Of a DNA stretch of 64,000 bases, positions 35,863-45,586 are shown one piece after another. This DNA comes from Marinomonas atlantica. GTDB lineage: Bacteria > Pseudomonadota > Gammaproteobacteria > Pseudomonadales > Marinomonadaceae. Below the pieces are notes generated by a model, which was given only the letters and a program-made list of their open reading frames with translations, had not been told where the DNA came from and searched no databases. Made by a program: the position numbers and the translations under genes. Numbering within the stretch: position 1 is the stretch's first letter; every line of letters begins with the position of its first letter. The stretch covers positions 62,001 to 126,000 of the forward strand of contig NZ_LTAW01000002.1 of assembly GCF_001639725.1 (NCBI RefSeq). Direction: 5' to 3'.

Positions 35863-37059
35863 ATGCTGTCTCGGAACTTTTTATTAACAGGGGTAGTGCT
35901 GGCCTCAGCTATTTTGGCAGGATGTCAAGAAAGCGAAAGCAGTGCAGCGAAAGGTAATGCGCAAGCTCAACAAGCGCCTAAGACCCAAGTGGGGATTATC
36001 ACCATAGAAAAACAAGCTGTTGAGCTAACGTCCGAGTTACCAGGCCGCACGAAATCCAGTTTAGAAGCGGAGATTCGCCCTCAAGTGGGCGGTATCGTGG
36101 AAAAACGTTTGTTTGAAGAAGGGCAAGCTGTTGCAGCAGGTGATTTACTGTATCAACTGGACGACTCCATTTATAAATCTAATTTAGAGCAAGCCCAGGC
36201 TGATTTAGACAGTGCCCGAGCTACGCTAACTTCTACAAAACAAACCTATGAACGCTACCGCCAGTTAAAAGCGCGTAATAACGTTTCTCAGCAAAATTTA
36301 GACGATGCCAATGTGGCTTATTTGTCTGCGGTGGCTTCTGAGAAACGCGCTGTAGCATCTTTGAACAGTGCCAAGATTGACCTGAAGTACACACAGATTG
36401 CCGCGCCGATTGACGGTAAGATTGGTATTTCAGAAGTGACAGTGGGCGCTTTGGTGACCGCTGGACAAGCAACACCAATGACGACGATTCGTACGACGGA
36501 TCCGATGTATGTGGACCTTGCTCAAACCAGTGTAGAGCAACTTCGTATTCGCAACTTGTTAAGTCTTGAACACGTTGAATTGGGTGATCAAAATGTCACG
36601 TTAGTGTTGGAAGACGGATCCGTCTATCCCCATGAAGGTCGTTTAAAAACTCGTGAAGTGAATGTTGATGAAATGACGGGTAGTGTGACGCTGCGTGCAG
36701 AGTTTGATAACCCTGACGGTTTATTGCTACCCGGTATGTTTGTGCGAGGACGAATTAACGACTTAACCGACAGCCAAGCGATTTTAGTGCCTCAACAAGG
36801 AGTTGCTCGTGATGTAAAAGGCAAAGCCTTTTCATTGGTTGTCAACGCTGACAATAAAGTAGAACGTCGCTTTGTAACCACTGAACGTGCGGTTGGCAAC
36901 CAATGGTACATTACTGATGGTATCAAAGATGGCGATAAAGTAATCGTTGAAGGCAGCATGAAGGTGCGCCCCGGCGCTGACGTCACGACGGTTGAGCTAA
37001 AGCGAGACCCTCAAACAGGTCGCATGGTAGAGGTTAATGCCGCGACGACTGGCCAGTAG
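35863..37059 (+). CDS. acrA: RND efflux periplasmic adaptor (AcrA/MexA-like lipoprotein)
   Basis: Membrane fusion protein of 398 residues linking the inner membrane pump to an outer membrane channel. The signal ends in the lipobox LAGC (cysteine near residue 21), so it is lipid-anchored. A split lipoyl domain (PQVGGIVEKRLFEEGQAV near 65), a coiled-coil hairpin (about 95-160; EQAQADLDSARATLTSTKQT), a beta-barrel and a membrane-proximal domain follow, the usual HlyD/AcrA order. ATG at 35863 gives the correct lipoprotein N-terminus; GGAG lies 12 bases upstream, a little far. It is followed by the permease after 15 bases. No tolC-like gene is in the window. Confidence 0.94.
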   Translation: MLSRNFLLTGVVLASAILAGCQESESSAAKGNAQAQQAPKTQVGIITIEKQAVELTSELPGRTKSSLEAEIRPQVGGIVEKRLFEEGQAVAAGDLLYQLDDSIYKSNLEQAQADLDSARATLTSTKQTYERYRQLKARNNVSQQNLDDANVAYLSAVASEKRAVASLNSAKIDLKYTQIAAPIDGKIGISEVTVGALVTAGQATPMTTIRTTDPMYVDLAQTSVEQLRIRNLLSLEHVELGDQNVTLVLEDGSVYPHEGRLKTREVNVDEMTGSVTLRAEFDNPDGLLLPGMFVRGRINDLTDSQAILVPQQGVARDVKGKAFSLVVNADNKVERRFVTTERAVGNQWYITDGIKDGDKVIVEGSMKVRPGADVTTVELKRDPQTGRMVEVNAATTGQ

Positions 37060-37074
37060 CAAAGGGAGCTATAA

Positions 37075-40000
37075 ATGATTGCGCATTTTTTCGTAAAGCG
37101 TCCGGTATTCGCGTGGGTTATCTCCATCGTTATTATGTTAGCGGGTGTGCTTGCGATTACTCAATTGCCGGTGTCTCAATACCCCAACGTGGCGCCGCCA
37201 ACGGTCAGTATCTCGGCGACCTATAATGGCGCGTCGGCAGAAACCGTTGAAAACAGTGTCACTCAGATAATTGAGCAGCAACTGACAGGGATTGATGGGT
37301 TGCTTTACTTCTCATCAAGCAGCAGTTCAACGGGGCGCACTAGTATTAGTGTGACCTTTGAACAAGGCACTGATGCTGATACGGCTCAAGTTCAAGTACA
37401 AAACAAAGTACAGCAAATTACGTCTAATCTTCCTTCGTCTGTGCAGCAGCAAGGGGTCACCGTGACCAAGTCACAATCCGACTTCCTGCTGATCATGGCG
37501 CTGTACGATGAGAACGACCAAGACACCGCGAGTGATTTATCAGATTACCTTGTATCCAACATGCAAGATCCGGTATCGCGACTTGAGGGCGTTGGCAGTG
37601 TTCAAGTGTTTGGCTCGGCCTACGCTATGCGTATTTGGTTAGACCCACTTAAACTGGCAACCTACAACCTGATTCCATCGGACGTTGCCAATGCGATCAA
37701 AGCTCAAAATGTCCAAGTGGCTGCAGGTAGTTTAGGTAGTTACCCTATTGCCAAAGGCCAAGAGCTGAATGCAACAGTAACGGCTCAGTCGAAGCTGGAA
37801 ACGCCGGAAGAGTTTGAAAATATCATTCTTAAGTACGACGACAACGGTGCCACAGTACGTCTTAAAAACGTCGCAACGGTTGAAATTGGCAGTGAAAACT
37901 ACAACTTTTCACCTCGTTTAGATGGCCACCCTGCAACGGGTATGGCTGTGATGCTGGCTCCAAACGCGAATGCATTAGAGACTTCCGAACGTGTCAAAGC
38001 AGCGATTGAAGAGCTGAATAGAAACTTGCCAGAAGGTTACAAAACTGCGTTACCGCTAGACTCTACTGAGTTTATTAAGATCTCGATTGAAGAGGTGGTG
38101 AAAACTCTGTTTGAAGCCATCGCTTTAGTGGTCATCGTAATGTTTGTGTTTCTGCAAAGCTGGCGTGCGACCTTGATTCCAGCCATTGCTGTACCGGTGG
38201 TATTGTTGGGAACGTTCGGCGTACTGCAGGCGTTTGGTTATTCGATTAATACTTTGACCATGTTTGGTCTGGTGCTGTCGATCGGTCTGTTGGTGGACGA
38301 TGCCATTGTTGTGGTCGAAAACGTTGAACGTGTGATGGAAGAAGAAAAGCTTTCACCGCGAGAAGCAACCATTAAATCTATGAAAGAAATCACCAGTGCC
38401 TTGATCGGTATTGCAGTGGTACTGTCAGCGGTATTCGTACCCATGGCTTTCTTTAGTGGTTCGACCGGCGTTATTTATCGTCAATTCTCGATCACCATTG
38501 TATCGTCGATGGTATTGTCTGTGATTGTGGCGTTGACGTTGTCGCCCGCTTTGTGTGCAACCTTGCTCAAACCAGGGCAGCATGGCCAGAAGCGAGGGTT
38601 AGGGGGCTGGTTTAACCGCAAGTTTGACTCAACCACCAATCGCTACAGTAGCCGAGTATCGAAACTGATCAAGCAACCTGTGCGTTGGTTAGCGGGTTAC
38701 TTGGTGATTATTGCAGGCATGAGCTACTTGATGCTCAATGTACCGACGGGCTTCTTACCGACGGAAGACCAAGGTAACGTGATGGTGATTGTTTCTTTGC
38801 CTGAAGGCGCGTCCATGGCGCGTACCGAAGAGGTGATGGACCAGGTTCAAGATCATTTCTTAGTCAAAGAAAAAGACTATGTCGATTCTATCTTCACGAT
38901 ATCTGGCTTTAGCTTTATGGGAACAGGGCAAAACTCTGGTATGGCGTTCGTGCTGTTGAAGCACTGGGACGAACGTACCGAGCCTGGTAGTTCGGCGTCG
39001 GACATTGTTGGGCGTTCTTATCCTGGGCTTGCTGGCATTCGTGATGCGCAAATCTTTTCGTTGTTGCCGCCGTCTATTCGAGGCATGGGACAAAGTAATG
39101 GCTTTACGTTTGAGCTTCAGGCAGCAGGTAACACTGACCGTGACACCTTGCTAGAAATGCGTGACCGACTGCTCGGTGATGCCCGTGCAAGTCAGATTTT
39201 GTCTGGCGTTCGTATGGGCGGTCAAAGTGAAACGCCACAGCTTCACATTGACATCGACCAAGAGAAAGCATCGGCATTGGGCCTATCTATGACGGATATA
39301 TCCAGTACGTTGTCAGCTGCTTGGGCGGGTAATTACGTCAATGACTTCGTTGACCGAGGCCGTGTGAAACGTGTGTATATAGAAGGTGATGCGGAATACC
39401 GAGGTTCGCCATCCGACTTACAGCACTGGTATGTGCGTGGTAATGGCGACAAAATGACTCCGTTCTCAGCCTTTGCTGACAGCGAATGGACGTTTGGCCC
39501 GAAAGCTCTGACTCGTTTTAATGGGCTGCCGTCTTATGAGATTCAAGGTTCTGCAGCACCGGGTTTAAGTTCGGGTGACGCGATGGACGAAATGGCACGC
39601 TTAGCGAACCAACTTCCTCAGGGCACGTCGTATGCATGGAGTGGTTTGTCTTTCCAAGAGCAGCAATCTGGTGGACAAACGTACTTCTTGTACGCTGTGT
39701 CTATTTTAGTGGTGTTCTTGTGTCTGGCGGCATTGTATGAAAGCTGGACGGTACCATTCTCCGTGATTATGGTAATTCCTTTAGGGGTTATTGGTGCGGC
39801 GGGTGCAATCTATCTGCGTGATCTTCAAAACGACGTTTATTTCCAAGTGGCGCTCTTGACCATCATAGGTCTGTCCTCTAAAAATGCCATCTTGATCGTG
39901 GAGTTTGCGGAGGCCGCTTACCGCCGAGGTGAAGATGTTTGGACGGCTGCGACCGAAGGCGCGCGATTACGTTTGCGTCCAATCATTATGACATCGTTAG

Positions 40001-40182
40001 CGTTTATCGTAGGTACGTTACCGTTAGCTTTGTCTTCTGGTGCCGGTGCTAATAGCCGAATTTCAATTGGTACCGGTATCGTGGGCGGGACGCTGACCGC
40101 TACGGTTCTAGCGATCTTCTTTGTGCCTTTGTTTTTCGTCATAGTGCGACGTTTATTTCCGAAACGCCCGATTGAAGACTAA
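37075..40182 (+). CDS. acrB: RND multidrug efflux permease (AcrB-like, HAE1 family)
   Basis: Proton-driven inner membrane pump of 1035 residues, forming a trimer. Twelve membrane helices with two large periplasmic loops. HAE1 marks are FAWVISIVIMLAG at the N-terminus, the proton-relay aspartates in LLVDDAIVVVENVERVM (about residue 407), the relay lysine in SSKNAILIVEFA (about 940), and LPEGASMARTEEVMDQV at the start of the second periplasmic loop. AAAGGGAG precedes the ATG. Co-transcribed with the adaptor; likely exports dyes, detergents or antibiotics (family knowledge). Confidence 0.96.
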   Translation: MIAHFFVKRPVFAWVISIVIMLAGVLAITQLPVSQYPNVAPPTVSISATYNGASAETVENSVTQIIEQQLTGIDGLLYFSSSSSSTGRTSISVTFEQGTDADTAQVQVQNKVQQITSNLPSSVQQQGVTVTKSQSDFLLIMALYDENDQDTASDLSDYLVSNMQDPVSRLEGVGSVQVFGSAYAMRIWLDPLKLATYNLIPSDVANAIKAQNVQVAAGSLGSYPIAKGQELNATVTAQSKLETPEEFENIILKYDDNGATVRLKNVATVEIGSENYNFSPRLDGHPATGMAVMLAPNANALETSERVKAAIEELNRNLPEGYKTALPLDSTEFIKISIEEVVKTLFEAIALVVIVMFVFLQSWRATLIPAIAVPVVLLGTFGVLQAFGYSINTLTMFGLVLSIGLLVDDAIVVVENVERVMEEEKLSPREATIKSMKEITSALIGIAVVLSAVFVPMAFFSGSTGVIYRQFSITIVSSMVLSVIVALTLSPALCATLLKPGQHGQKRGLGGWFNRKFDSTTNRYSSRVSKLIKQPVRWLAGYLVIIAGMSYLMLNVPTGFLPTEDQGNVMVIVSLPEGASMARTEEVMDQVQDHFLVKEKDYVDSIFTISGFSFMGTGQNSGMAFVLLKHWDERTEPGSSASDIVGRSYPGLAGIRDAQIFSLLPPSIRGMGQSNGFTFELQAAGNTDRDTLLEMRDRLLGDARASQILSGVRMGGQSETPQLHIDIDQEKASALGLSMTDISSTLSAAWAGNYVNDFVDRGRVKRVYIEGDAEYRGSPSDLQHWYVRGNGDKMTPFSAFADSEWTFGPKALTRFNGLPSYEIQGSAAPGLSSGDAMDEMARLANQLPQGTSYAWSGLSFQEQQSGGQTYFLYAVSILVVFLCLAALYESWTVPFSVIMVIPLGVIGAAGAIYLRDLQNDVYFQVALLTIIGLSSKNAILIVEFAEAAYRRGEDVWTAATEGARLRLRPIIMTSLAFIVGTLPLALSSGAGANSRISIGTGIVGGTLTATVLAIFFVPLFFVIVRRLFPKRPIED

Positions 40183-40206
40183 ATGATCTTGTCATCATAA
40201 TAAGCC

Positions 40207-40236
40207 AAAAAAAGGAGCCTAGAGGCTCCTTTTTTT
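40207..40236. terminator. Bidirectional terminator between acrB-like and PhoD-like genes
   Basis: Stem GGAGCC (40214-40219) with GGCTCC (40224-40229), loop TAGA, with seven A before and seven T after. Confidence 0.92.
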
Positions 40237-40266
40237 GTATTTGATTGGCTTAGTTTAGCGGGTGTT

Positions 40267-42174
40267 TTATGTCTTTTTACTGATGAAAAAGCGTGTTTTC
40301 TGATGGTTGTTACCCAGTTGGGCGATCTCTGTTGGGCGGCCCTCAGTGTCCAAACGTACATAGCCAATGCCTGATTGGTTAATCAGGCGTTCACCTTTGG
40401 AGGCGTGTTCGGGTTTACGAGGAGAGATTCGCAAAGAGCGTCGCTTAGTGAAAAGATTCAACGGAGACCACGGGGCATAAAGCCAACGGTTAAGGCGGTC
40501 AAACCATTCTAATAATGTGTTTGGAAACTCATTACGCAAGCCGCTGCTGGTAATCTGCCAAATGGTAGGGCTGCTTTTGTAGCCGCGTAGTTTTATGTCG
40601 TACGCAAAAGAGTAGTGCACATCGCCCGATAAAATTACGAAGTTAGTCGGTGTTTTGGCGTGCGTAAACAAATTCATCAAGGCATAAGCTGAACCTGGGT
40701 GCGCCATCCAGTTTTCCGCATCCACCATCAAAGGTTTACCGAACCAAGTAAACACTTCCTGAATGGCTTCGATTAGCTTCACCCCGAATACAGGGGCAGG
40801 GGAGACTAGAATGACTGAGTCCAAGTCTTTGATATCTTGTTGCAAATCCGTGATGGCTTCCCAATCCATTAACCCTGAAGGATGGTTAAAGTTTTGCTCT
40901 GAGCGCCAGCGACGGGTACGAGTGTCTAACACCACTAATTTTGGCTCAGTATCCCACTGATAGTGCCATTGTTCGTAGGCCAAGAGTTGGTCTATGTATT
41001 CATCCTGCAAGGCGCTGTCTTGGCTTTGCTGCGCGAGTTCTGCCTGTTTTAAGAATTGATCATCGTACTGAGAGGGGTTATTTCCCCAACCTTGGCAAAT
41101 CATATAGCCGAACAGAGCATTGCCTAAAATACGTTTCGACAGCTCATGGCCATAAGCGGTTTGTTCCCAGTCCGCGGTTAAGTTCCAGTCATCGGTGACA
41201 TCATGGTCATCAAACATCATCGCGGTAGGCAAATGAGATAACACGCGCTGAACTTGAGGCAATGTCTCAACAAACTCTTTAATGGCTTTTCGCTCTTCTA
41301 AGTAGCGTGTTTTATGATCTTCATTCGACAAACCTTCGGGAATTTCGAGTGATATGTGAGCCCATAAAGTTGGCGACCACACTAATAGATACATACACAT
41401 CACTTCAGCAAAGCTAATTAAATGGTTGTGTGCCGTATCTGTGGTAAAAACGGGTTTCTTCTTGCCTTTGAAAAACTGGCGGCGAACGTCATCGCCTTCT
41501 TCTGATTTTGGCAGCAGAGCTTCACGACAGTAATAGAATGGATCGTCGTGTAAACGGTGCCCTGACTCGGGTAGGCGTTCTTCCTTGATGCCCAACAAGT
41601 CTACCGCTTGACGAATTGCGTACAGCATTGGGCCGGCGACATCGTCGGCGTAAATCTGATCCCCCGATAGCATCAGCAAAGAGGGCCAATCGCTTATATT
41701 GGTATGGGACAAATGTCGATCTGCTTGTGCTAAACCATCGCCAATGGACGCCCTGCTATCAAGCTGCTGATAGCCAAAATGGGCTTTGCGACAAGAGCCA
41801 TGAAGCAGTGACGAAATTTCAGGCTTCCAAATAAACTGAATCGTGTCGTCTTTCTCGTCATATAGATAGTTATCACCATTCAGTTCGACAGGACGACCTT
41901 CTTCAAATGTTAAGCGGTAGCCAAGGGCTTCTGTTTTAGGGAGTCTGTCTTCAAGCGTGACGGTGATGAGCTTAATAAATAAGCGTTCACCAATTTGAAT
42001 CGACGTACATTGAGTGTCACTGATAAGGGTATTAGCCCCGTGAAGTATGTTGACCGTTGGCGTGAGATCAAGACTTGTTGCCAGCCATAAATGCATGGCG
42101 TGAGCCTCTACTTTGCGCAAAATAGGGCCTGCGATAATTGACGGTAACGTCACATCCGTCGCCATAGAATTCAT
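40267..42174 (-). CDS. PhoD-like metallophosphatase
   Basis: 635-residue metallophosphoesterase of the PhoD-like group. Metal-binding motifs are LSGDQIYADD (about 168), MMFDDHDVTDDWN (about 318) and ILSGDVHYSFA (about 520). There is no signal peptide or Tat motif at the N-terminus (MNSMATDVTLPSI), unlike classical secreted PhoD, so a cytoplasmic role is likely. The ATG at 42174 has GGAG eight bases upstream. Single-gene unit; substrate unknown, and no Pho box was recognised upstream. Confidence 0.88.
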   Translation of the reverse strand: MNSMATDVTLPSIIAGPILRKVEAHAMHLWLATSLDLTPTVNILHGANTLISDTQCTSIQIGERLFIKLITVTLEDRLPKTEALGYRLTFEEGRPVELNGDNYLYDEKDDTIQFIWKPEISSLLHGSCRKAHFGYQQLDSRASIGDGLAQADRHLSHTNISDWPSLLMLSGDQIYADDVAGPMLYAIRQAVDLLGIKEERLPESGHRLHDDPFYYCREALLPKSEEGDDVRRQFFKGKKKPVFTTDTAHNHLISFAEVMCMYLLVWSPTLWAHISLEIPEGLSNEDHKTRYLEERKAIKEFVETLPQVQRVLSHLPTAMMFDDHDVTDDWNLTADWEQTAYGHELSKRILGNALFGYMICQGWGNNPSQYDDQFLKQAELAQQSQDSALQDEYIDQLLAYEQWHYQWDTEPKLVVLDTRTRRWRSEQNFNHPSGLMDWEAITDLQQDIKDLDSVILVSPAPVFGVKLIEAIQEVFTWFGKPLMVDAENWMAHPGSAYALMNLFTHAKTPTNFVILSGDVHYSFAYDIKLRGYKSSPTIWQITSSGLRNEFPNTLLEWFDRLNRWLYAPWSPLNLFTKRRSLRISPRKPEHASKGERLINQSGIGYVRLDTEGRPTEIAQLGNNHQKTRFFISKKT

Positions 42175-42404
42175 AGGGAGTGCTCCAAACCGATCAGTAA
42201 ATTCTTATATCGTACCTCAGAGTCGGTTTGAAAACCTGTAGTGGGATGTAAATACTGATTCACCTTTTTTGCAAAAAGCTTTTCCCTGTAGCCATTGCAA
42301 CCACCGGATGGATTCGATAGTTTAAACAACTAGAGTTGATATGTGTTTCGTGACTTTGTCACGGGCCTCTTACCCACAAAAGTTTATTTGCTTAAGAGAT
42401 TCCG

Positions 42405-43124
42405 ATGCTGAAAAAGTCGTTGTATTTACCGTTAGCCTGCGCTTTACCCCTAACAACATACGCCGAAAACCTTTCTACAGAAATGCATCCCTCCTCCCAC
42501 ATAGAGCAAGTATTCCATTCCAAAACCTACTTTTTAATGGCCGTTGATAACGAAATCAAAAGCGCCATTCAATATGACGACGTCAGCAAACTTCTAGGCT
42601 TACCCGCGATGAGTAAAGAAGACGCTGAAACGGTTCTTTTTGGCATGCGTAAGTCTTTACTAAAATATGCTGCTCGAGCATGGGATACGGGGGTTGCGGT
42701 AAATTATGGCAAAGAAGTAAGTGAAGTAATTGGCTTAGAAACCATCGGAACGGATGAGGTGGACGAAACAAGCTTACAAAATAAACTGTTATTGTTTCGC
42801 TACGCACAACAATATGACAACTCAAAACAAGTTATTGATCGCTACAGTGAGCAATTAGACCCCTTAGTGGAATCACTGAGCCTAAGTGCCAGCCTCAGCA
42901 ACCAAGACTGCATCAATGCGGAACCACACTCCGATTACGAGTTTTATCAAAAACTCTCAACACACCTGCCCAAAACAAGTGCAGGCATATCTTTAGCAAA
43001 GAAATACGAAATTTTGATGCCCTGCCAAAAGCTCGCACTTGGAGACTTTCTTGAGCAAAACCAAAGCAACTTAAGCAAAGCTACCTTCCAACGAGGCATC
43101 GCCAGCGTCATAGCGGTTAATTAG
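42405..43124 (+). CDS. Exported protein of unknown function
   Basis: Not recognised. 239 residues with an N-terminal signal peptide (MLKKS, a hydrophobic run, cleavage near TTYA-EN). The mature part is mostly helical by composition, hydrophilic, with two cysteines (in NQDCINAEPHS and LMPCQKLA) that could form a disulfide in the periplasm. No repeats or known catalytic motif. AAGAG lies before the ATG. It stands alone between the PhoD-like gene (divergent) and prfC, and AT-content resembles its neighbours. Confidence 0.75.
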   Translation: MLKKSLYLPLACALPLTTYAENLSTEMHPSSHIEQVFHSKTYFLMAVDNEIKSAIQYDDVSKLLGLPAMSKEDAETVLFGMRKSLLKYAARAWDTGVAVNYGKEVSEVIGLETIGTDEVDETSLQNKLLLFRYAQQYDNSKQVIDRYSEQLDPLVESLSLSASLSNQDCINAEPHSDYEFYQKLSTHLPKTSAGISLAKKYEILMPCQKLALGDFLEQNQSNLSKATFQRGIASVIAVN

Positions 43125-43287
43125 ACCTTTTTTCAATATTGAGGCGCTATTTAAGGTGCTTAAAAAAACAAATCATCAGGGGTGTCTTTCATAGTCATCG
43201 CTGTATAATACCCGCCCAATCGAAAAGCAAAACGAACGTGTTAAGGTACTCTCAACAGGTTCGTAGACTAACCTAAAGAGTTTCTAA

Positions 43288-44877
43288 ATGGCTGACCAGC
43301 AATTTCTTGATCAAGTAAACAAGCGCAGAACTTTCGCTATTATCTCCCACCCCGATGCCGGTAAGACAACGATCACTGAGAAAGTATTGTTGTTCGGACG
43401 CGCGATTCAGTCTGCCGGTACGGTAAAAGGCCGTGGTTCCAATGCGCACGCTAAATCCGATTGGATGGATATGGAGAAAGAGCGTGGTATCTCGATCACG
43501 ACGTCGGTGATGCAGTTCCCATACAATGATTGCTTGGTTAACCTGCTAGACACTCCTGGGCACGAAGATTTCTCGGAAGATACCTACCGTACGCTGACAG
43601 CGGTGGATTCTTGTTTGATGGTGATCGACGCTGCGAAAGGTGTCGAGGCGCGTACCCGTAAATTGATGGAAGTAACTCGTCTGCGTGACACGCCGATCGT
43701 AACCTTCATGAACAAGTTGGACCGTGATATTCGTGATCCGATGGAGCTATTAGACGAAGTCGAAAACGAACTGAATATGATGTGTGCGCCGATTACTTGG
43801 CCCATTGGTTGTGGCAAGCTGTTTAAAGGTGTGTATCACATTCATAATGATGAAACGATTCTGTACTCCACGGGGCAGGGGCATAAGATTCAAGATCTAC
43901 GTGTTGTAAAAGGCTTGAACAACCCTGAGCTAGATGAAGCCGTTGGCGAAGAGTTGGCCGAGCAGCTACGAGAAGAGCTTGAGTTGGTGATGGGCGCATC
44001 GAATGAATTTGATCAAGAGCTGTTTCTAGCGGGTGAGTTAACGCCTGTTTATTTTGGTACAGCCTTGGGTAACTTTGGTGTCGATCACATGCTGGATGCC
44101 TTAACGCAATGGGCACCGGCTCCAATGCCACGGGAAACACATGATCGCCAAGTGGACGCTACGGAAGAGAAATTCTCTGGTTTCGTCTTTAAGATTCAAG
44201 CCAATATGGACCCGAAACACCGTGACCGAATTGCGTTTATGCGTGTGGTATCGGGTACGTACAAGCAAGGCATGAAAATGAATCATGTGCGTTTGGGTAA
44301 GCAGATCAGTATTTCTGATGCCGTAACCTTTATGGCGGGTGACCGTTCTCGTGCCGAAGAGGCCTTTGCCGGCGATATCATTGGTTTGCATAACCACGGC
44401 ACGATCCAGATCGGTGACACTTTCACTCAAGGCGAAAGCTTAAAGTTCTCTGGTATTCCAAACTTTGCGCCGGAATTGTTCCGTCGTATTCGCCTAAAAG
44501 ATCCATTGCGACAGAAACAGCTGTTAAAAGGCTTGGTACAGCTTTCAGAAGAAGGTGCGGTGCAAGTGTTCCGCCCGATGCAAAACAATGACTTAATCGT
44601 TGGTGCGGTCGGTGTTCTTCAGTTTGATGTGGTTGTGGCACGCTTGAAAGCGGAATATAACGTGGAAGCCATTTACGAAAACATTAACGTGGCAACAGCA
44701 CGCTGGGTGCAAGCGGAAGAAGGTAAGAAGTTCGAAGAATTCAAGCGTAAAAGCGAGGCGAACTTAGCGTTGGATGGTGGTGATAATTTAACCTACATTG
44801 CGCCGACGATGGTGAATTTGAACCTAGCTAAAGAGCGTTACCCTGAAGTTGAATTCCGTGCGACGCGTGAGCACTGA
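43288..44877 (+). CDS. prfC: Peptide chain release factor 3
   Basis: GTPase that recycles RF1/RF2 from the ribosome after termination. 529 residues, as in E. coli. G-domain motifs: [13 protein letters not shown] (P-loop, residues 19-31), RGISITTSV (switch I), DTPGHEDF (about 85) and NKLDRD (about 143), then elongation-factor-like domains II and III. A -10-like TATAAT at 43204-43209 lies upstream with a weak -35. AAGAG precedes the ATG. Transcribed with or just before erpA. Confidence 0.97.
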   Translation: MADQQFLDQVNKRRTFAIISHPDAGKTTITEKVLLFGRAIQSAGTVKGRGSNAHAKSDWMDMEKERGISITTSVMQFPYNDCLVNLLDTPGHEDFSEDTYRTLTAVDSCLMVIDAAKGVEARTRKLMEVTRLRDTPIVTFMNKLDRDIRDPMELLDEVENELNMMCAPITWPIGCGKLFKGVYHIHNDETILYSTGQGHKIQDLRVVKGLNNPELDEAVGEELAEQLREELELVMGASNEFDQELFLAGELTPVYFGTALGNFGVDHMLDALTQWAPAPMPRETHDRQVDATEEKFSGFVFKIQANMDPKHRDRIAFMRVVSGTYKQGMKMNHVRLGKQISISDAVTFMAGDRSRAEEAFAGDIIGLHNHGTIQIGDTFTQGESLKFSGIPNFAPELFRRIRLKDPLRQKQLLKGLVQLSEEGAVQVFRPMQNNDLIVGAVGVLQFDVVVARLKAEYNVEAIYENINVATARWVQAEEGKKFEEFKRKSEANLALDGGDNLTYIAPTMVNLNLAKERYPEVEFRATREH

Positions 44878-44880
44878 TCT

Positions 44881-44914
44881 ATACTTGACTAGTTTACTTG
44901 GTTAAGAGGATAAT
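44881..44914 (+). promoter_or_regulatory. erpA promoter overlapped by an IscR type-1-like site
   Basis: TTGACT (44885-44890), 18 bases, GATAAT (44909-44914) form a good promoter. The 25 bases 44881-44905 match about 20 positions of the degenerate IscR type 1 consensus as recalled for E. coli, including ATAC-TT-GACT in the left half. The site covers the -35 and would let [2Fe-2S]-IscR repress erpA when Fe-S is sufficient. Confidence 0.6.
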
Positions 44915-44968
44915 CTTGCCATTATTTTAATGGTGTAAAGGTGTCTCGATACCTTAGTGGAGAAAGCA

Positions 44969-45310
44969 ATGGTCGAATCAGCTGACCCTATTTCAATGAC
45001 GGATGCTGCTGCAGCAAAATTGCAGTCATTGATTGTGGAGGAAGAAAACGAGCGCTTGATGTTGCGTGTGTACGTGACTGGTGGTGGTTGTTCCGGCTTC
45101 CAGTACGGATTCACGTTTGATGAAGAGTATCAAGAGGACGACACAGAAGTGATGCGCAATGGCGTAAAGCTGGTAGTTGATCCGTTAAGTTTCCAGTACT
45201 TGGTAGGCTCAGAAGTCGATTATAAAGAAAACTTAGAAGGTGCGCGCTTTACTGTGGCTAACCCTAATGCGTCTTCAACCTGTGGTTGTGGTGCAAGCTT
45301 TAGCATATAA
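44969..45310 (+). CDS. erpA: Iron-sulfur cluster insertion protein ErpA
   Basis: A-type carrier that delivers Fe-S clusters to target proteins. 113 residues with the three conserved cysteines in [10 protein letters not shown] (about 46) and STCGCGASF (near the C-terminus). The ATG at 44969 has GGAGAAAG upstream; a GTG four codons before it is part of that ribosome site. Single gene with its own promoter and terminator, close behind prfC. Confidence 0.96.
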   Translation: MVESADPISMTDAAAAKLQSLIVEEENERLMLRVYVTGGGCSGFQYGFTFDEEYQEDDTEVMRNGVKLVVDPLSFQYLVGSEVDYKENLEGARFTVANPNASSTCGCGASFSI

Positions 45311-45347
45311 GGGTTCGCGCTGCGAAAGCGTTACCAGTTGTCTTAGA

Positions 45348-45376
45348 AACCCTCGCGTAATACCGAGGGTTTTTTT
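45348..45376 (+). terminator. Terminator of erpA
   Basis: Stem AACCCTCG (45348-45355) with CGAGGGTT (45364-45371), loop of eight bases, then T-run to 45376. The rest of the gap to 45586 holds no gene. Confidence 0.85.
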
Positions 45377-45586
45377 ATGACCTCTATCTGGTTATGGCAC
45401 TGTTTGAATGATGGAAGTAGTAAGAGGTGATGCTAGGATAATGACGACGTCATCGGTAAGCTTGTTGCATGATAATCGAGTGATTGCAGCGGACTTGCTT
45501 AGAATTTCCACAGCATGACCTTTATCTAATGGGTGCGTGTACGTATGATACTCCGCTTTTTAATGAAACCGACTAGGGGAAGTTAT

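Noticed and set aside
43204..43209. Full sigma70 promoter for prfC
   Set aside because: The TATAAT is good, but no acceptable -35 lies 16-18 bases upstream; mentioned only in the prfC entry.
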